Below, piece by piece: positions 53,132 to 62,266 of a DNA stretch of 64,000 nucleotides. Under the pieces are notes generated by a model that saw only the letters and a list, made by a program, of their open reading frames with translations, had not been told where the DNA came from and did no database searches. Both the position numbers and the translations under genes were made by a program. The stretch lies in contig BLSF01000020.1 in the NCBI GenBank assembly GCA_012862575.1, forward strand, positions 372,001 through 436,000, read 5' to 3'. Source of the stretch: Parietichytrium sp. I65-24A (taxonomy: Eukaryota; Sar; Bigyra; Thraustochytrida; Thraustochytriidae). The first letter of the stretch is position 1, and each line of letters starts with the position of its first letter.

Positions 53132-54307
53132 TTACAAACCAGTGCCGAGGACCAAGAGGCCAAGGGCAATTGCAGTATACACACCAAATGCAATAATTAA
53201 GCCGAGGGCCAAGACACCAAGTCGCTGCAGCGAGACATCAAGAATCCTGCTGAGCAAAAGTATCACCACAAACGACACGGCGACATAGCGCAGAGCTTTG
53301 AGAGCCAAGGAGCGCAGTGCGTGGCGGCTAAGGCCACCATCTAATCGCTGCAGCCTGGTATGCTCATCGATTTGAATGTGCGGGCGGCTCTCGCGCAAGC
53401 TCTTCAAGCCGCTGGACGATATGTTCGGGCAAGCCTCCACACCGAGACGCCTCATGTTCGGGAAACTTTCCATTATCACAGATATAATTGCGTCTGAAAG
53501 CAGAAAGCATCCGCTTACATCAAGGTCTTCCAACGCGGTTAGGCGATCCCTCTGCTCCTCAAATAACTTGTCTGTAGTCAGACGAGCCCCAGCAACGTAG
53601 AGTGTCTTAAGGTTTGTGCATTTCAGCACTGCCGCAAACGCGGCATCGCCAAGACGGAAGCAATCCACGGCCCTAAAATCTTGGAGCGGGAGAGTGCCTC
53701 CCAGTTTTTCGCAGTGGTTCACCAGCGTTGAATCATGAACCATACTCAGCCCGGATATATTAAAGTACACGAGCCTGTTCATCACCCCTGCCAGCAACGC
53801 CCCGAGCCCTTTGTCCGTGACCAACGTGCACCCTTCGATCGACAGAGAGGTAAGCTGTTTAAAACACTCGGCTATACGCTGCATACCATCATCGGAGAGC
53901 TGATAGCAGCAGCTCACATCCAGAACTGACAAGGTCGGACACTCATGCCCGAGAGTGTCCAGAGAGTCGTCCGTCACCCTGATGCAGTGTGAGATGTCAA
54001 CCGAGGTAAGGTTCGAGAATTTGCTGCCCAGGAGCCCTTCAAAGGGTCTTCGAAGCCAAATATTCCCTGATAGTGACAGCTTGGCTATGCCGCCCTTCGA
54101 GGTCTCCTTCGACCTGAGGAACTTTGCAATCCAGTCGTCAGTCACATCCCGGTCGCAATCGGAGAAGTCCAGCTCGCACAACTCATCGCCATATCCTCCA
54201 AGTCCCTCCTCCACCAGCATGTCCATCACTCGCTTGCGGTCCGCGCCATAGTCCCGGAGCCTCAGCTGCTTTGCTGCCACAGCTTCAAAACCTTCCGTGG
54301 GGTCCAT
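53132..54307 (-). CDS. Leucine-rich-repeat protein (AMN1/FBXL-like) with C-terminal membrane anchor
   Basis: The gene encodes 391 residues from ATG 54305-54307. Cysteine-containing LRRs fill about residues 45-295, with units such as LSVLDVSCCYQLSDDGMQ, LTSLSIEGCTLVTDKGL and LEDLDVSGCFLLSD, the form found in FBXL F-box proteins and AMN1. I see no F-box at the N-terminus. Two hydrophobic segments end the protein (about 335-358 and 362-390: VAVSFVVILLLSRIL and VLALGLIIAFGVYTAIALG), making a hairpin or two-pass anchor, which is unusual for AMN1/FBXL proteins. It may present a protein-binding LRR surface on an organelle or ER membrane. The substrate or partner is unknown. Confidence 0.85.
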   Translation of the reverse strand: MDPTEGFEAVAAKQLRLRDYGADRKRVMDMLVEEGLGGYGDELCELDFSDCDRDVTDDWIAKFLRSKETSKGGIAKLSLSGNIWLRRPFEGLLGSKFSNLTSVDISHCIRVTDDSLDTLGHECPTLSVLDVSCCYQLSDDGMQRIAECFKQLTSLSIEGCTLVTDKGLGALLAGVMNRLVYFNISGLSMVHDSTLVNHCEKLGGTLPLQDFRAVDCFRLGDAAFAAVLKCTNLKTLYVAGARLTTDKLFEEQRDRLTALEDLDVSGCFLLSDAIISVIMESFPNMRRLGVEACPNISSSGLKSLRESRPHIQIDEHTRLQRLDGGLSRHALRSLALKALRYVAVSFVVILLLSRILDVSLQRLGVLALGLIIAFGVYTAIALGLLVLGTGL

Positions 54308-54660
54308 CTCCCTGCTCCACAATTTGCTCTCAGCAAGCTTTCCGTGGGTCCCCTCTATCTGTCTGCTCGTGGTTTTGCAGGATCGCGTCCACCCTTCACC
54401 GCTCTCGCTTTTGCCGATTTATATTCAAGCCCCAACGCACACGCACTTGCTCACAGCCGTCGTAAAGCACAGACCGACCCTCTTGTCATTATCATAGGGT
54501 GGGTATCCGGCACGTAGTCTCCCCGCATATGAGATACCATGCACATGCACATAAGACAACACTTCCGCTTCCTTCCACATTGTGGGATCCTTGCGCACTG
54601 CGGCTTGGTCCTTGGTCGACCTGAGCGTTTGAGCGGCCGGAAGGAGAACCATGCATCGAC

Positions 54661-54706
54661 TGAACAAAAACAAAAACAACAACAACAACAACAGCAGCAG
54701 CAGCAG

Positions 54707-54737
<31 letters not shown>

Positions 54738-54830
54738 CAATCAATCAATAACAACAACAACAATCAATAAAAAACAACAACAACAATCAATCAACAACAT
54801 CAACAACGACAGCAACGCAACAACGACAAC
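54661..54830 (+). repeat. (CAA)n/(CAG)n microsatellite region
   Basis: A CAAAAA head leads into CAA, six CAG, then many CAA units, then AATC and CAA units. The plus frame reads as polyglutamine, but with no gene-like context. Confidence 0.95.
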
Positions 54831-54982
54831 GCAACAACATGAGCAGCTGGAGCGAAGTACTTCATCTAAGAGTGCATTTCTAACTTGGCAGTTCTTTCTG
54901 TTCAAGGAAATCAAAAAGTTGAATTCACTGTCAACAATCTATTTTGTCAAATTCATTCAACAATGTTTTGACTCGGTCTCAA

Positions 54983-54992
54983 TTGACTGTGA
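54983..54992 (-). promoter_or_regulatory. Recurrent decamer TCACAGTCAA
   Basis: A reverse-complement copy between the LRR and WIPI genes, with the one-base variant TCACTGTCAA 50 bp away. Confidence 0.5.
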
Positions 54993-55721
54993 GAAAATAA
55001 ATAAATTGAAAAGCGAGGAGCCTTGATCCATGTCACTGTGAATCACCTGTGACGCATGCTTTCAACATTATCTGCACTTTCCGCGTCACTAAAACGGGTC
55101 TGTCACGCTTTTTCTATCAAGTTCTGGTCATTTATCTAATCTATCAAACAATCTAATCAATCTAATCTCTTCCCAAACAAACACTTGCCAACCTCCGAAC
55201 AAGAACCCGGTCTTACCCAGGACTGTATCTGTCACGTAGTCCTAGGATGTCCAACACATTTATTCCCCTTAGTACATACAACCCATCCCCGAGCGAGTAG
55301 ACGTGGTTACACATAACCACTAAGTGTCCCAGAAATGGGGGGAGAAGGAAGGAAGGAAAGAAGGAAGAAGTCACCGAGATCAATCACAAAGAGACAGAGA
55401 GTGCAGCGAGGACAGTGGGGTGCGCGAGGACCCTTTCAAAAACGCCGACGAAACTGAAAAACGCCGAGGCTACTCTGGTCACGCGGTGCTGGGTGTTGGT
55501 TGTTGGTTGTTGGTTGTTTGACAGACAGAGCAGCTGCACTTTGGCGAGAGCATCGGAGAAAGTGGAGACGGTGTTAAGAAGAGTGAGGCGCTTGGAATAA
55601 GTGCGATAGGTGGAGGTGCTGAGACTGCGAAAACAGCGAAAACAGCGAAGACAGCGAAGAGTTGAGTCGGTGCAAGTTAGCAAGTTGGAGAGTGCGGCAG
55701 AAGCTGCGCAGGAGAAGGAGG

Positions 55722-56988
55722 ATGAGCTCGGAGGATAGGGTGGGGGCCACGGGGCGGGAGAAGATTTTGAGTTTGGGGTTCAATCAGGACAGCAGCTGCA
55801 TAGTTGGAGGGCTGGAGAATGGCTTCTTCACGTTCAATACGGACCCGTTCGGTCTCGCAACGAAGAGGAGTGAGTTGGAGAACGTTGTTCTGCTGGAGCT
55901 GTTTGTGTGATATGAAATGAAATGAAATGAAATGATGTGTTCACCTGACGGCGGGGTTGATGTGGACAGGTTTTGACAATGGCGTGGGGGCGGTGGAGTT
56001 GTTGTACAGAAGCAATATTTTAGCGCTAGTTGGCGGGGGCAGCTGCCCGCAGTGGCCGCTCAACAAGGTGATGCTTTGGGACGATACGAAGCGAAAGTGC
56101 GTAGGCGAGCTGAGCTTTCATTTCCCGGTCAAGACGGTTTTGGTGCGCAAGGAGATCATCGTTGTGGTGCTGGAGCAAAGGGTCTTTGTGTACAATTTCG
56201 ACGATCTGAAGATGAAGCACAGCTTCGAAACCTGCAACCCAAAAGGCATTTGCGCCTTGAGCTTAGATCCTCAGAAGCGCACTTTGGCTTACCCCGATGC
56301 CAAGGAGAAAGGCCATATTAAAATCCAGCATTTGTTGGCCGATGGCACCAGTCAGGCTGTTCAAATACAGGCACATGAGTCGGACCTCGGCGCAATCGCA
56401 CTGAACCCGCAAGGGACATTGGTGGCTTCTGCGTCCACCCGTGGCACCTTGATTCGGATATTTTGCGCGCAAACGGGCGAGCTGCGACATGAACTGCGTC
56501 GGGGAGCCGACAGGGCCGTGATTCATTGCATTACATTCAGCGCGGACTCCTCCCTCTTGGCCTGTAGCAGCGACAAATGTACCGTTCACGTATTCTCTGT
56601 GGGCGACGTGGACGGAGAAGGTATTGAGGAGGGGGATAGTGTTTCTGATGGCGAAGCTGAAAATGCGCCAGTTCGTACTGACCGGGCTGCGTTAACTCAT
56701 CAGCCGAGCAGTGGATTTTCAAATTTACTGAATATTGCCGGGCAAGCCCAAGGCCTGTTAAAAACCAAGCTGGAAGGATACTTGCCGCGGTACTTTTCAC
56801 AAGATGTTAAACGGAGCGTGGTGCGTATGCCGGTTCCAGACACAGTCACAATCTGCTCCTTTGGGCTCAAGCCGTACACGTTGTTTGTGGCTGGAATGGA
56901 TGGTAGCTTCTGCCAGTATGCTTTCGACATTGAGTCAGGAGCTCATGAGCGGACCTTTCTTGGGTCGGTGTTTTCTGGAGATGCCTAA
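55722..56988 (+). CDS. PROPPIN WD-repeat protein, ATG18/WIPI family
   Basis: Exon 1 (55722-55869) and exon 2 (55970-56988) join in phase to 388 residues. The 100-nt intron has a GTGAGT donor and a GGACAG acceptor, and contains a GAAAT repeat. Blades are recognisable: ILSLGFNQDSSCIVGGLENG at the start, then YRSNILALVGGG and NPKGICALS. The PI3P/PI(3,5)P2-binding motif is present as LRRG at 225-228, the same position as in human WIPI1, and is followed by ADRAVIHCITFSADSSLLA. These beta-propellers bind phosphoinositides on phagophores and endolysosomes and recruit ATG2 or ATG16. The size, single propeller and motif fit the ATG18/WIPI1-2 or WIPI3-4 group; I do not choose between them. An AAATAAATATATAT run after the stop may be the polyadenylation signal. 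Confidence 0.93.
55911..55936 (+). repeat. (GAAAT)n pentamer inside WIPI intron
   Basis: About four to five ATGAA/GAAAT units lie within the intron and account for a quarter of its length. Confidence 0.9.
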
Positions 56989-57372
56989 ATTCTCACTCCT
57001 CTAAACCCTGAAACAATCGTGTCCTCCCTTCCTAAAGAAAATAAATATATATATGTACGTTCTGCCTAACCTCTTTGGTTTTCCTCTTTCAAAATCGTAA
57101 TACAATTTCACCACACAAGCCTCGGAGCTCTTCTTTTGGCAGTTTCAATATTGTTTCAATAGCACCACGAGACCCGAGCTCACAACTGTGCTTGTCGCAG
57201 CTACCTGTGCGTTTGTTTCAGTTGAGCAATGGCATGCAATGGCCACTCGTTCCCTCTATCTACTCCTACTAAGCGGCATTACCTCACGTATTCACACACG
57301 CACATACAGACAGGGTACTCAGTACGTACATGCGAGGACACTAAAAGCTCGCCACCACAGTAGTGTAGTCTC
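56989..57372. other. Intergenic region
   Basis: This 384-bp spacer holds the WIPI 3' end and the AlkB gene promoter. GTACTCAGTAC at 57315-57325 repeats a word seen at 26424. Confidence 0.5.
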
Positions 57373-58236
57373 ATGGAAGACACCGGCCCAAGCGCACAAG
57401 CACCCGCTCCGAAGGGCAACGCTGCATGCGCGGCCAAAGGCGAAGACGAGGTCGAACCAGCGGAGGTCAAGACAGACAAGCCGGGCAGCGAAAATGTACT
57501 GAGTTTCCGGGAAGCTTGCGAATGGAGCGGCGAACACGATGTGGTCAGCGGCGCAGTGCTCGTGCCCTCAATAGTGAGCGAGTGCGAGGAGTCCGAGATT
57601 ATAGAAAAGATAAAAGATGTGGGGTGCTGGCAGGAGTCTGAGCACCGAAGGCAGCCCAAGAAGAGGAGGGTACAGCACTATGGCTTCAAGTTCGACTATG
57701 GAAGCAGGAGGTGCGAAGCCGAGGCTGAGACCGGGTTGCCCGAATGGTTGCAGAGCGTGAGATTGCGAGTGGAGGAGGAGGTCTCCAAGGTGTTGGGGGT
57801 GCCGTGGAAAGCGACTCAAGTGACGATAAACGAGTACCTGCCAGGGCAGGGCATTCCGCCGCACGTCGATACGCACTCGGCATTCGATGATGGAATCGCG
57901 AGCTTGAGTCTTGGTGCATTGAGCGTAATGCGATTCTCTCCTGGCGGAGACAAGTCGATTCAATATGACGTTCTCTTGACTCAACGGTCCCTGTTGATAA
58001 TGTCCGGTCCGGCAAGGTATCATTACTTTCATGGAATACCTCAGCGGAAAAGCGATCCGGTCAAAGATGTTGGGGTAGTACGCCGGGGCACGAGGTACTC
58101 TGTGACGTTCCGATCAGTAAAGCTTGAGGCGGTGTGCCCAGATTGCCCGAGTCCGACAATGTGTGACCTGAAAGCCCCGTCTGAGCCAGAAGCAGCGAAG
58201 GTGTGTGACGGAGAGGAGTGTGTCACAAAGGCCTGA
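57373..58236 (+). CDS. ALKBH8-type AlkB 2-oxoglutarate/Fe(II) dioxygenase
   Basis: The 287-residue gene starts at ATG 57373. The dioxygenase core has the metal ligands His164 and Asp166 in GIPPHVDTHSAF and His220 in YHYFHGI, and the 2-oxoglutarate arginines in RGTRYSVTFR (241/247). The run NEYLPGQGIPPH and the cysteine-rich tail CPDCPSPTMCD are typical of the ALKBH8 group, in which the AlkB domain hydroxylates 5-methoxycarbonylmethyluridine at the tRNA wobble position. The RRM and methyltransferase domains of animal ALKBH8 are absent; these may be separate proteins in this organism, as in plants. The first 55 residues are polar and acidic. The gene ends only 25 bp from the stop of the convergent exonuclease gene. 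Confidence 0.92.
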   Translation: MEDTGPSAQAPAPKGNAACAAKGEDEVEPAEVKTDKPGSENVLSFREACEWSGEHDVVSGAVLVPSIVSECEESEIIEKIKDVGCWQESEHRRQPKKRRVQHYGFKFDYGSRRCEAEAETGLPEWLQSVRLRVEEEVSKVLGVPWKATQVTINEYLPGQGIPPHVDTHSAFDDGIASLSLGALSVMRFSPGGDKSIQYDVLLTQRSLLIMSGPARYHYFHGIPQRKSDPVKDVGVVRRGTRYSVTFRSVKLEAVCPDCPSPTMCDLKAPSEPEAAKVCDGEECVTKA

Positions 58237-58261
58237 GCTGGAGGGCTCTGCTGCAGTGGCC

Positions 58262-59881
58262 TCAAAAAAAAGGCTTTTTGCTTCTTTGCGAAGACTTGAA
58301 CTTTGCCATCAGCTTTTCCATGTTTGCTCTCCCGTTATTTCGGATTTGCAACTGCCTCTGTACCTCTTGCTGCTGTCTCGCAAAAGCTTCACCAGAGAAG
58401 AACCCTATGTGCGATGCTGAAGAAGTAGACGGGGCTGCTGGAACTTCTGCTATGCGGCGCGCTTCTTCCTTTTTGCGCGCTGCTTCTTCCCGCTGTCTCT
58501 TTAGTCCGCTTAAAAAAGCGAGAGTCGTAGCAGGCTTTTCAGCCTCACTCGATGAAGAGGACTGTGGGAGCTGTTGTGGCGGGGTGGAGGAAACTCGGGC
58601 AGAGGGTAAAGTCTTTTTCTCTACCGCCTTCTCTGCAGGCGCAGGGGCGGAAACGTCTGGTTTACTAGATGTCTCGAGGACCGTATTGTCTTCCTGCAAG
58701 TTATTTGCCTCAACGGAGGAGACGAGATAGAGACTGTAAAATTGCTCTATCTTTTCGGCAAGATCAGAGTTTTTGCCAGCCACCATGGTCGAAAGCATCT
58801 GTGACGCGAATTCCTGTCTTCCCAAAATGATCCCGGCAAGTCCTGTGCCGCTTCCTTTAGCCCTGTATCTTCTGCCCCGCTTAGGAAGTGGTGGGCACGC
58901 CTTCAGTCCCGAGAGCTCGAGTCCAACAAGAGCGTACTTGGCCAAGTCAAGCGAGTTACGCGAGTCTTCTAGAGAATCGTGCACGCCGCCTCTGCCTTCG
59001 CGGTTCATGTCGCGCTGCAGAACGCGTGTAGTCAGGTAATCTAGGCTGTGAAGCCTGTCGGAGCTCGACCCTGACTCTGTGGACTCTAGGACCGGGTACA
59101 GGTGGCAAGTATCTATCACTACATTGTGGCGAAATTTCAGCGCCAGCAAGTCGTGGTCGAGCGCGTGCCCGATTAAGACGGTGTCTCTACTGCACAGCGC
59201 TGCAAAGCGCCTTCGTGCCTCCTCCAGTGAAATGCCTCGCTTCACAAGCTCCGATTTGACTATCCCAGTAATCGGCGTTCTGCAATCTTCTATGAAGGTG
59301 GGCTCGCATGGCAACACTAGTTCGTCTAACACCTTGTTGCCACACGCGTCCACCACGGACACCCTTGCCAGCGCCATATCGTCCGCCACCGTCTCTATCT
59401 ATCTGCCCACACCATCGACCTGTGTCAGCGCCCGTCGGCATCTTTTCGCATCTCCCCAAATCTCCCCAAATCTCCCCAAATCTCGCCGAAACAGCCCACC
59501 AACCACCTAATATACATAGCAAAGCACAAGCGCCGAATCCCAACATGTTCACACGACGTTGCCATTCGCTCTCTCCACGTCTTGACTTACCATTTCGCAG
59601 TCCAGCGCCAGTGCCATCTTCCGTTGTCCCAGCGAGCCTCTCTTCTCAGCCTCCGTGCGCCAGTCCCTCCCGCACGCTTCGTGGTCCTCCAGCCGTTGGC
59701 ACCTGCCCAGCTCGCGTTCGTATTTGTCCGCGAAGCGCCGGTGCGCCAAAGTCAACTGCACGAGCCGGTGCCTGGCCGAGCTTTCCGGGTCGCACAGCGC
59801 CACTTCCGCTTCGGCCACGCGCCGCAGATGCACCAGCCCCGAGTACGCGCGCAGCAAGCTCTCCACGCGCTCTTCGACCAT
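58262..59881 (-). CDS. DEDDh 3'-5' exoribonuclease, SDN/REXO1-like, two exons
   Basis: Exon 1 (59881-59591) encodes 97 residues and ends inside exonuclease motif I, ALALDCEM. A GTAAGT donor at 59590 and an ATAG acceptor define a 192-nt intron (59399-59590), and exon 2 (59398-58262) gives a total of 475 residues. An acceptor six bases further in would also keep frame. Motifs: Asp94/Glu96 in LDCEM, Asp180 in GHALDHDLLAL, and His237/Asp242 in HDSLEDSRNS. RTPITGIV is also typical. Such enzymes trim rRNA, tRNA, snRNA or small RNAs. The last 150 residues form a charged tail with an Arg/Lys-rich coiled coil. The N-terminal 85 residues are helical and unassigned. Confidence 0.88.
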
Positions 59882-60631
59882 CCTTTACGAGGACACTTTC
59901 CGTCTAGCCGTCCGGGGACACGATGTGTGCGTAGGACCAAGTGACAAGTGTGGGGTGACAAGTGTGGGGTTGCAAGTTGCAACTTGAAATACATTCTTTC
60001 TTTCTTTCGATCGTTCGTTCGTTCGTTCGTTCAACAAAAGGTTTGGTGTTCTGGTCGTTCTGGTGTTCTGTTGTTGGTGAAGGCGAGAAACTGACGCGTG
60101 CTTCCTATTTCATCAGAATCTTGTTTTTATTTTTCGATTGAGAACAAAGGGGCTTTTTAATTCTGTTGTTTTTACTTTTCAATTGAAAAAAAACAACAAC
60201 TTCTGAAAAAACGATGTGAAAAAAATAAAATAAATCTCCCGTCGAGATGGTCGGTTCTTATCATTAATATTTCGAATAATTGTCCAGGAACCCGCTCGGA
60301 GAACCGACCAGATAACAGTGTATTAGAGTTTGGGGTAGGAACCAGAAGGGTTACACGTCGTGAGTCTCTCGCAGGGCGACCCACAGTTCGGAAAGGATAC
60401 GTTTTGTGACGAAGGTGTACACGTACACATACACATGCACATACAAACTTGAACTCTAAAGTGTACCCGAGGACCGATTACCAGTGATTATAAAGGCAAA
60501 TAGTCCGCCTTGCCTTACTGTCGCATCAGAAGCTCCTCTGTCACTCGAAGAATTTATTGTAAGATCGTGTGACCTCGCGGTCGAGTTGGAAGAGCGTTCA
60601 AGTTTGGCGATAGTGGAACGGCTTTTCGCCG
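59882..60631. promoter_or_regulatory. Divergent intergenic region
   Basis: About 750 bp separate exonuclease and transporter starts. It contains two GACAAGTGTGGGGT copies near 59940-59970, a TTTC/GTTC tetramer run and an ACACATAC-rich patch at 60418-60446. A 66-codon frame at 60484-60684 overlaps the transporter start but opens with GTG, so it is not called. Confidence 0.5.
59996..60033 (+). repeat. (TTTC)n then (GTTC)n tetramer repeat
   Basis: TTTC units pass through GATC into five GTTC units. Confidence 0.95.
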
Positions 60632-62266
60632 ATGATTACAGACCGAAATGGAGAGTCCCTCCTGAGGGGCATGCCAGAAGTTGAACCTCTGGAGGTAGAA
60701 GCCGGGGAAAGCGAAGAAGAGGACGAGGATGATAGCGCGGAGAACAACGCGTATCCGAAGTGGGTGCTGGTGCTCTTGTTGGCAGCAGTGGTTGGGTCCT
60801 GGAACACGGCGCCGTTGATGATTCACTTTCCGTTTGTGGTTGGAGAGTTTGGCTACGTTGGCGGAACGCTGATTACGCTGCTCGTGCAAAGTTTGGCGAG
60901 CCTGGGCTCAGCAAATGTCGTCAATCATTACTTCTTCTACAAGAGAATAGGGAGCCCTGTGCAGTCTCTCCCGGAGCTGGGAATGAGACTTGGGGGCCCA
61001 AGAGTGAAAGTGTTTTTTCAAGTAATGCAGATCATCACGCAGATTGCACTTCTTCCAGCCTTTCTCGCACTGCTGGCCCACTCCTTACAAAGAATGCTTT
61101 GGGAACAAGATTGGATCCAGTGCAATGCGACGGCCGGGGCGATATCATTCGGCATTGTGCTGATCCTGGCATTTGCGGCAAGAGAGTGGCGACACTTTGA
61201 GTGGCTTTTTGTGGTCAGTCTCTTCTTGAGCTTTGCTCTCTTCAGCCTCCTCATCTATGTGGGAGTTACGACAGACGCAGCCTACGGCGGCGCGACTCCG
61301 GCAATGGTTGGAATGGACTTTGAGCTTTTCCCGGAGTGCTTTGAGAACGTCTCTGTCAGCGAGCCCAGCGATCTTTACGATGATGATAGCGATTTCGTTG
61401 GAGGTGACAGCAACACTACACTCGGCTATTACAACGACTCAATCACGAGCAGCAACGTCTCCGACAAGGATTCGTTCCTGGCGATCAACACTGGTTGCGA
61501 GACCCCAGAGGAGCACTACAGTTTTCTGAAAATCGTCTATGCGCTCACAATCTTGGTTTTTAGCTACACGCCAAACGTGTTCCTTGTCGAGCTCTTGGCT
61601 CACCTGGACTCAAAGTCACGGCTAGAGTCCTTCGCTACCAAGTGCGGCATCGAGCTCGGATTTTGGTTTTCCACCTGCTCGTGTCTCACCGTAGGAACTC
61701 TTCTGGCAGTCATGTGGGGAAATCAGATTCCTGATATCAGCTGGGTAGTCTTGAGACCGCCGACCTGGGAGAGCCAAGCGATTGACAGCATTATCTTCAT
61801 TACGACTTGTAATCTTATTGTTGTTGATCTGCTCGTGCTAAATCATGTTATGATTGATCAAGCGAATCTGCCCGTCAACAGCTGTGCGTCAACTTGTACA
61901 AGAATTGTTGTGGTAGTGGTGCCGTGCTTGGCCGCCTTTATTTTGACGCTCTTGGTCCCCAATTTTGCAACGTTTCTTACGCTCCTCAACGGCGTAGGAC
62001 TCATTTGGATCCAATTCACACTTCCAAGTCTCTTTACGTTGCCGCAAATCACAAAGCATCTCATAAGCCGCGAGAAGGATGGGTCCGTCTTGCGCGACCA
62101 TTACCCGATGGGCAAGGTGACACAAGTTCTCCTGGTGATTGTGGTCGTCATTTCAGGCGCGTTTGCTTTGCTCGAGCTGGTCGTCTTCGCATACACGGTC
62201 GCCAACGTTACTTTCGAAGGAGAGTATTGGTGCCGTCTTGTTCTTCCTCAAAAACCCCGATTTTGA
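60632..62266 (+). CDS. AAAP-family amino acid transporter (SLC36/SLC38-like)
   Basis: The 544-residue gene starts at ATG 60632. An acidic head (AGESEEEDEDDSAEN) precedes about 11 membrane segments, the first with VGSWNTAPLMIHFPF, in the place of the AAAP substrate-binding unwound helix. A large hydrophilic loop (about 220-295) carries several N-glycosylation sequons (NVSVS, NTTL, NDSI, NVSD) and cysteines, so it probably faces the lumen or outside. The call rests on topology and this first-helix pattern; the exact SLC subgroup and substrate are uncertain. Members move neutral amino acids with H+ or Na+ across plasma, vacuolar or lysosomal membranes. Confidence 0.75.
   Translation: MITDRNGESLLRGMPEVEPLEVEAGESEEEDEDDSAENNAYPKWVLVLLLAAVVGSWNTAPLMIHFPFVVGEFGYVGGTLITLLVQSLASLGSANVVNHYFFYKRIGSPVQSLPELGMRLGGPRVKVFFQVMQIITQIALLPAFLALLAHSLQRMLWEQDWIQCNATAGAISFGIVLILAFAAREWRHFEWLFVVSLFLSFALFSLLIYVGVTTDAAYGGATPAMVGMDFELFPECFENVSVSEPSDLYDDDSDFVGGDSNTTLGYYNDSITSSNVSDKDSFLAINTGCETPEEHYSFLKIVYALTILVFSYTPNVFLVELLAHLDSKSRLESFATKCGIELGFWFSTCSCLTVGTLLAVMWGNQIPDISWVVLRPPTWESQAIDSIIFITTCNLIVVDLLVLNHVMIDQANLPVNSCASTCTRIVVVVVPCLAAFILTLLVPNFATFLTLLNGVGLIWIQFTLPSLFTLPQITKHLISREKDGSVLRDHYPMGKVTQVLLVIVVVISGAFALLELVVFAYTVANVTFEGEYWCRLVLPQKPRF

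Larger units (their letters stand above)
54308..55721. promoter_or_regulatory. Divergent intergenic region with CAA repeat
   Basis: About 1.4 kb separate the LRR and WIPI starts. A long CAA/CAG repeat lies at 54660-54800. TTGACTGTGA (reverse complement of TCACAGTCAA) is at 54983-54992, and the variant TCACTGTCAA at 54924-54933. The part near 55640-55665 repeats GCGAAAACA. No gene is supported. Confidence 0.5.

Noticed and set aside
54539-54751. Polyglutamine-coding frame
   Set aside because: The Gln run is a translated CAA/CAG microsatellite in an intergenic region with no other coding signal.
60484-60684. 66-codon frame overlapping the AAAP transporter start
   Set aside because: Its composition is protein-like but it opens with GTG in a eukaryote and overlaps the real start in another frame. 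An unseen upstream ATG exon cannot be ruled out.
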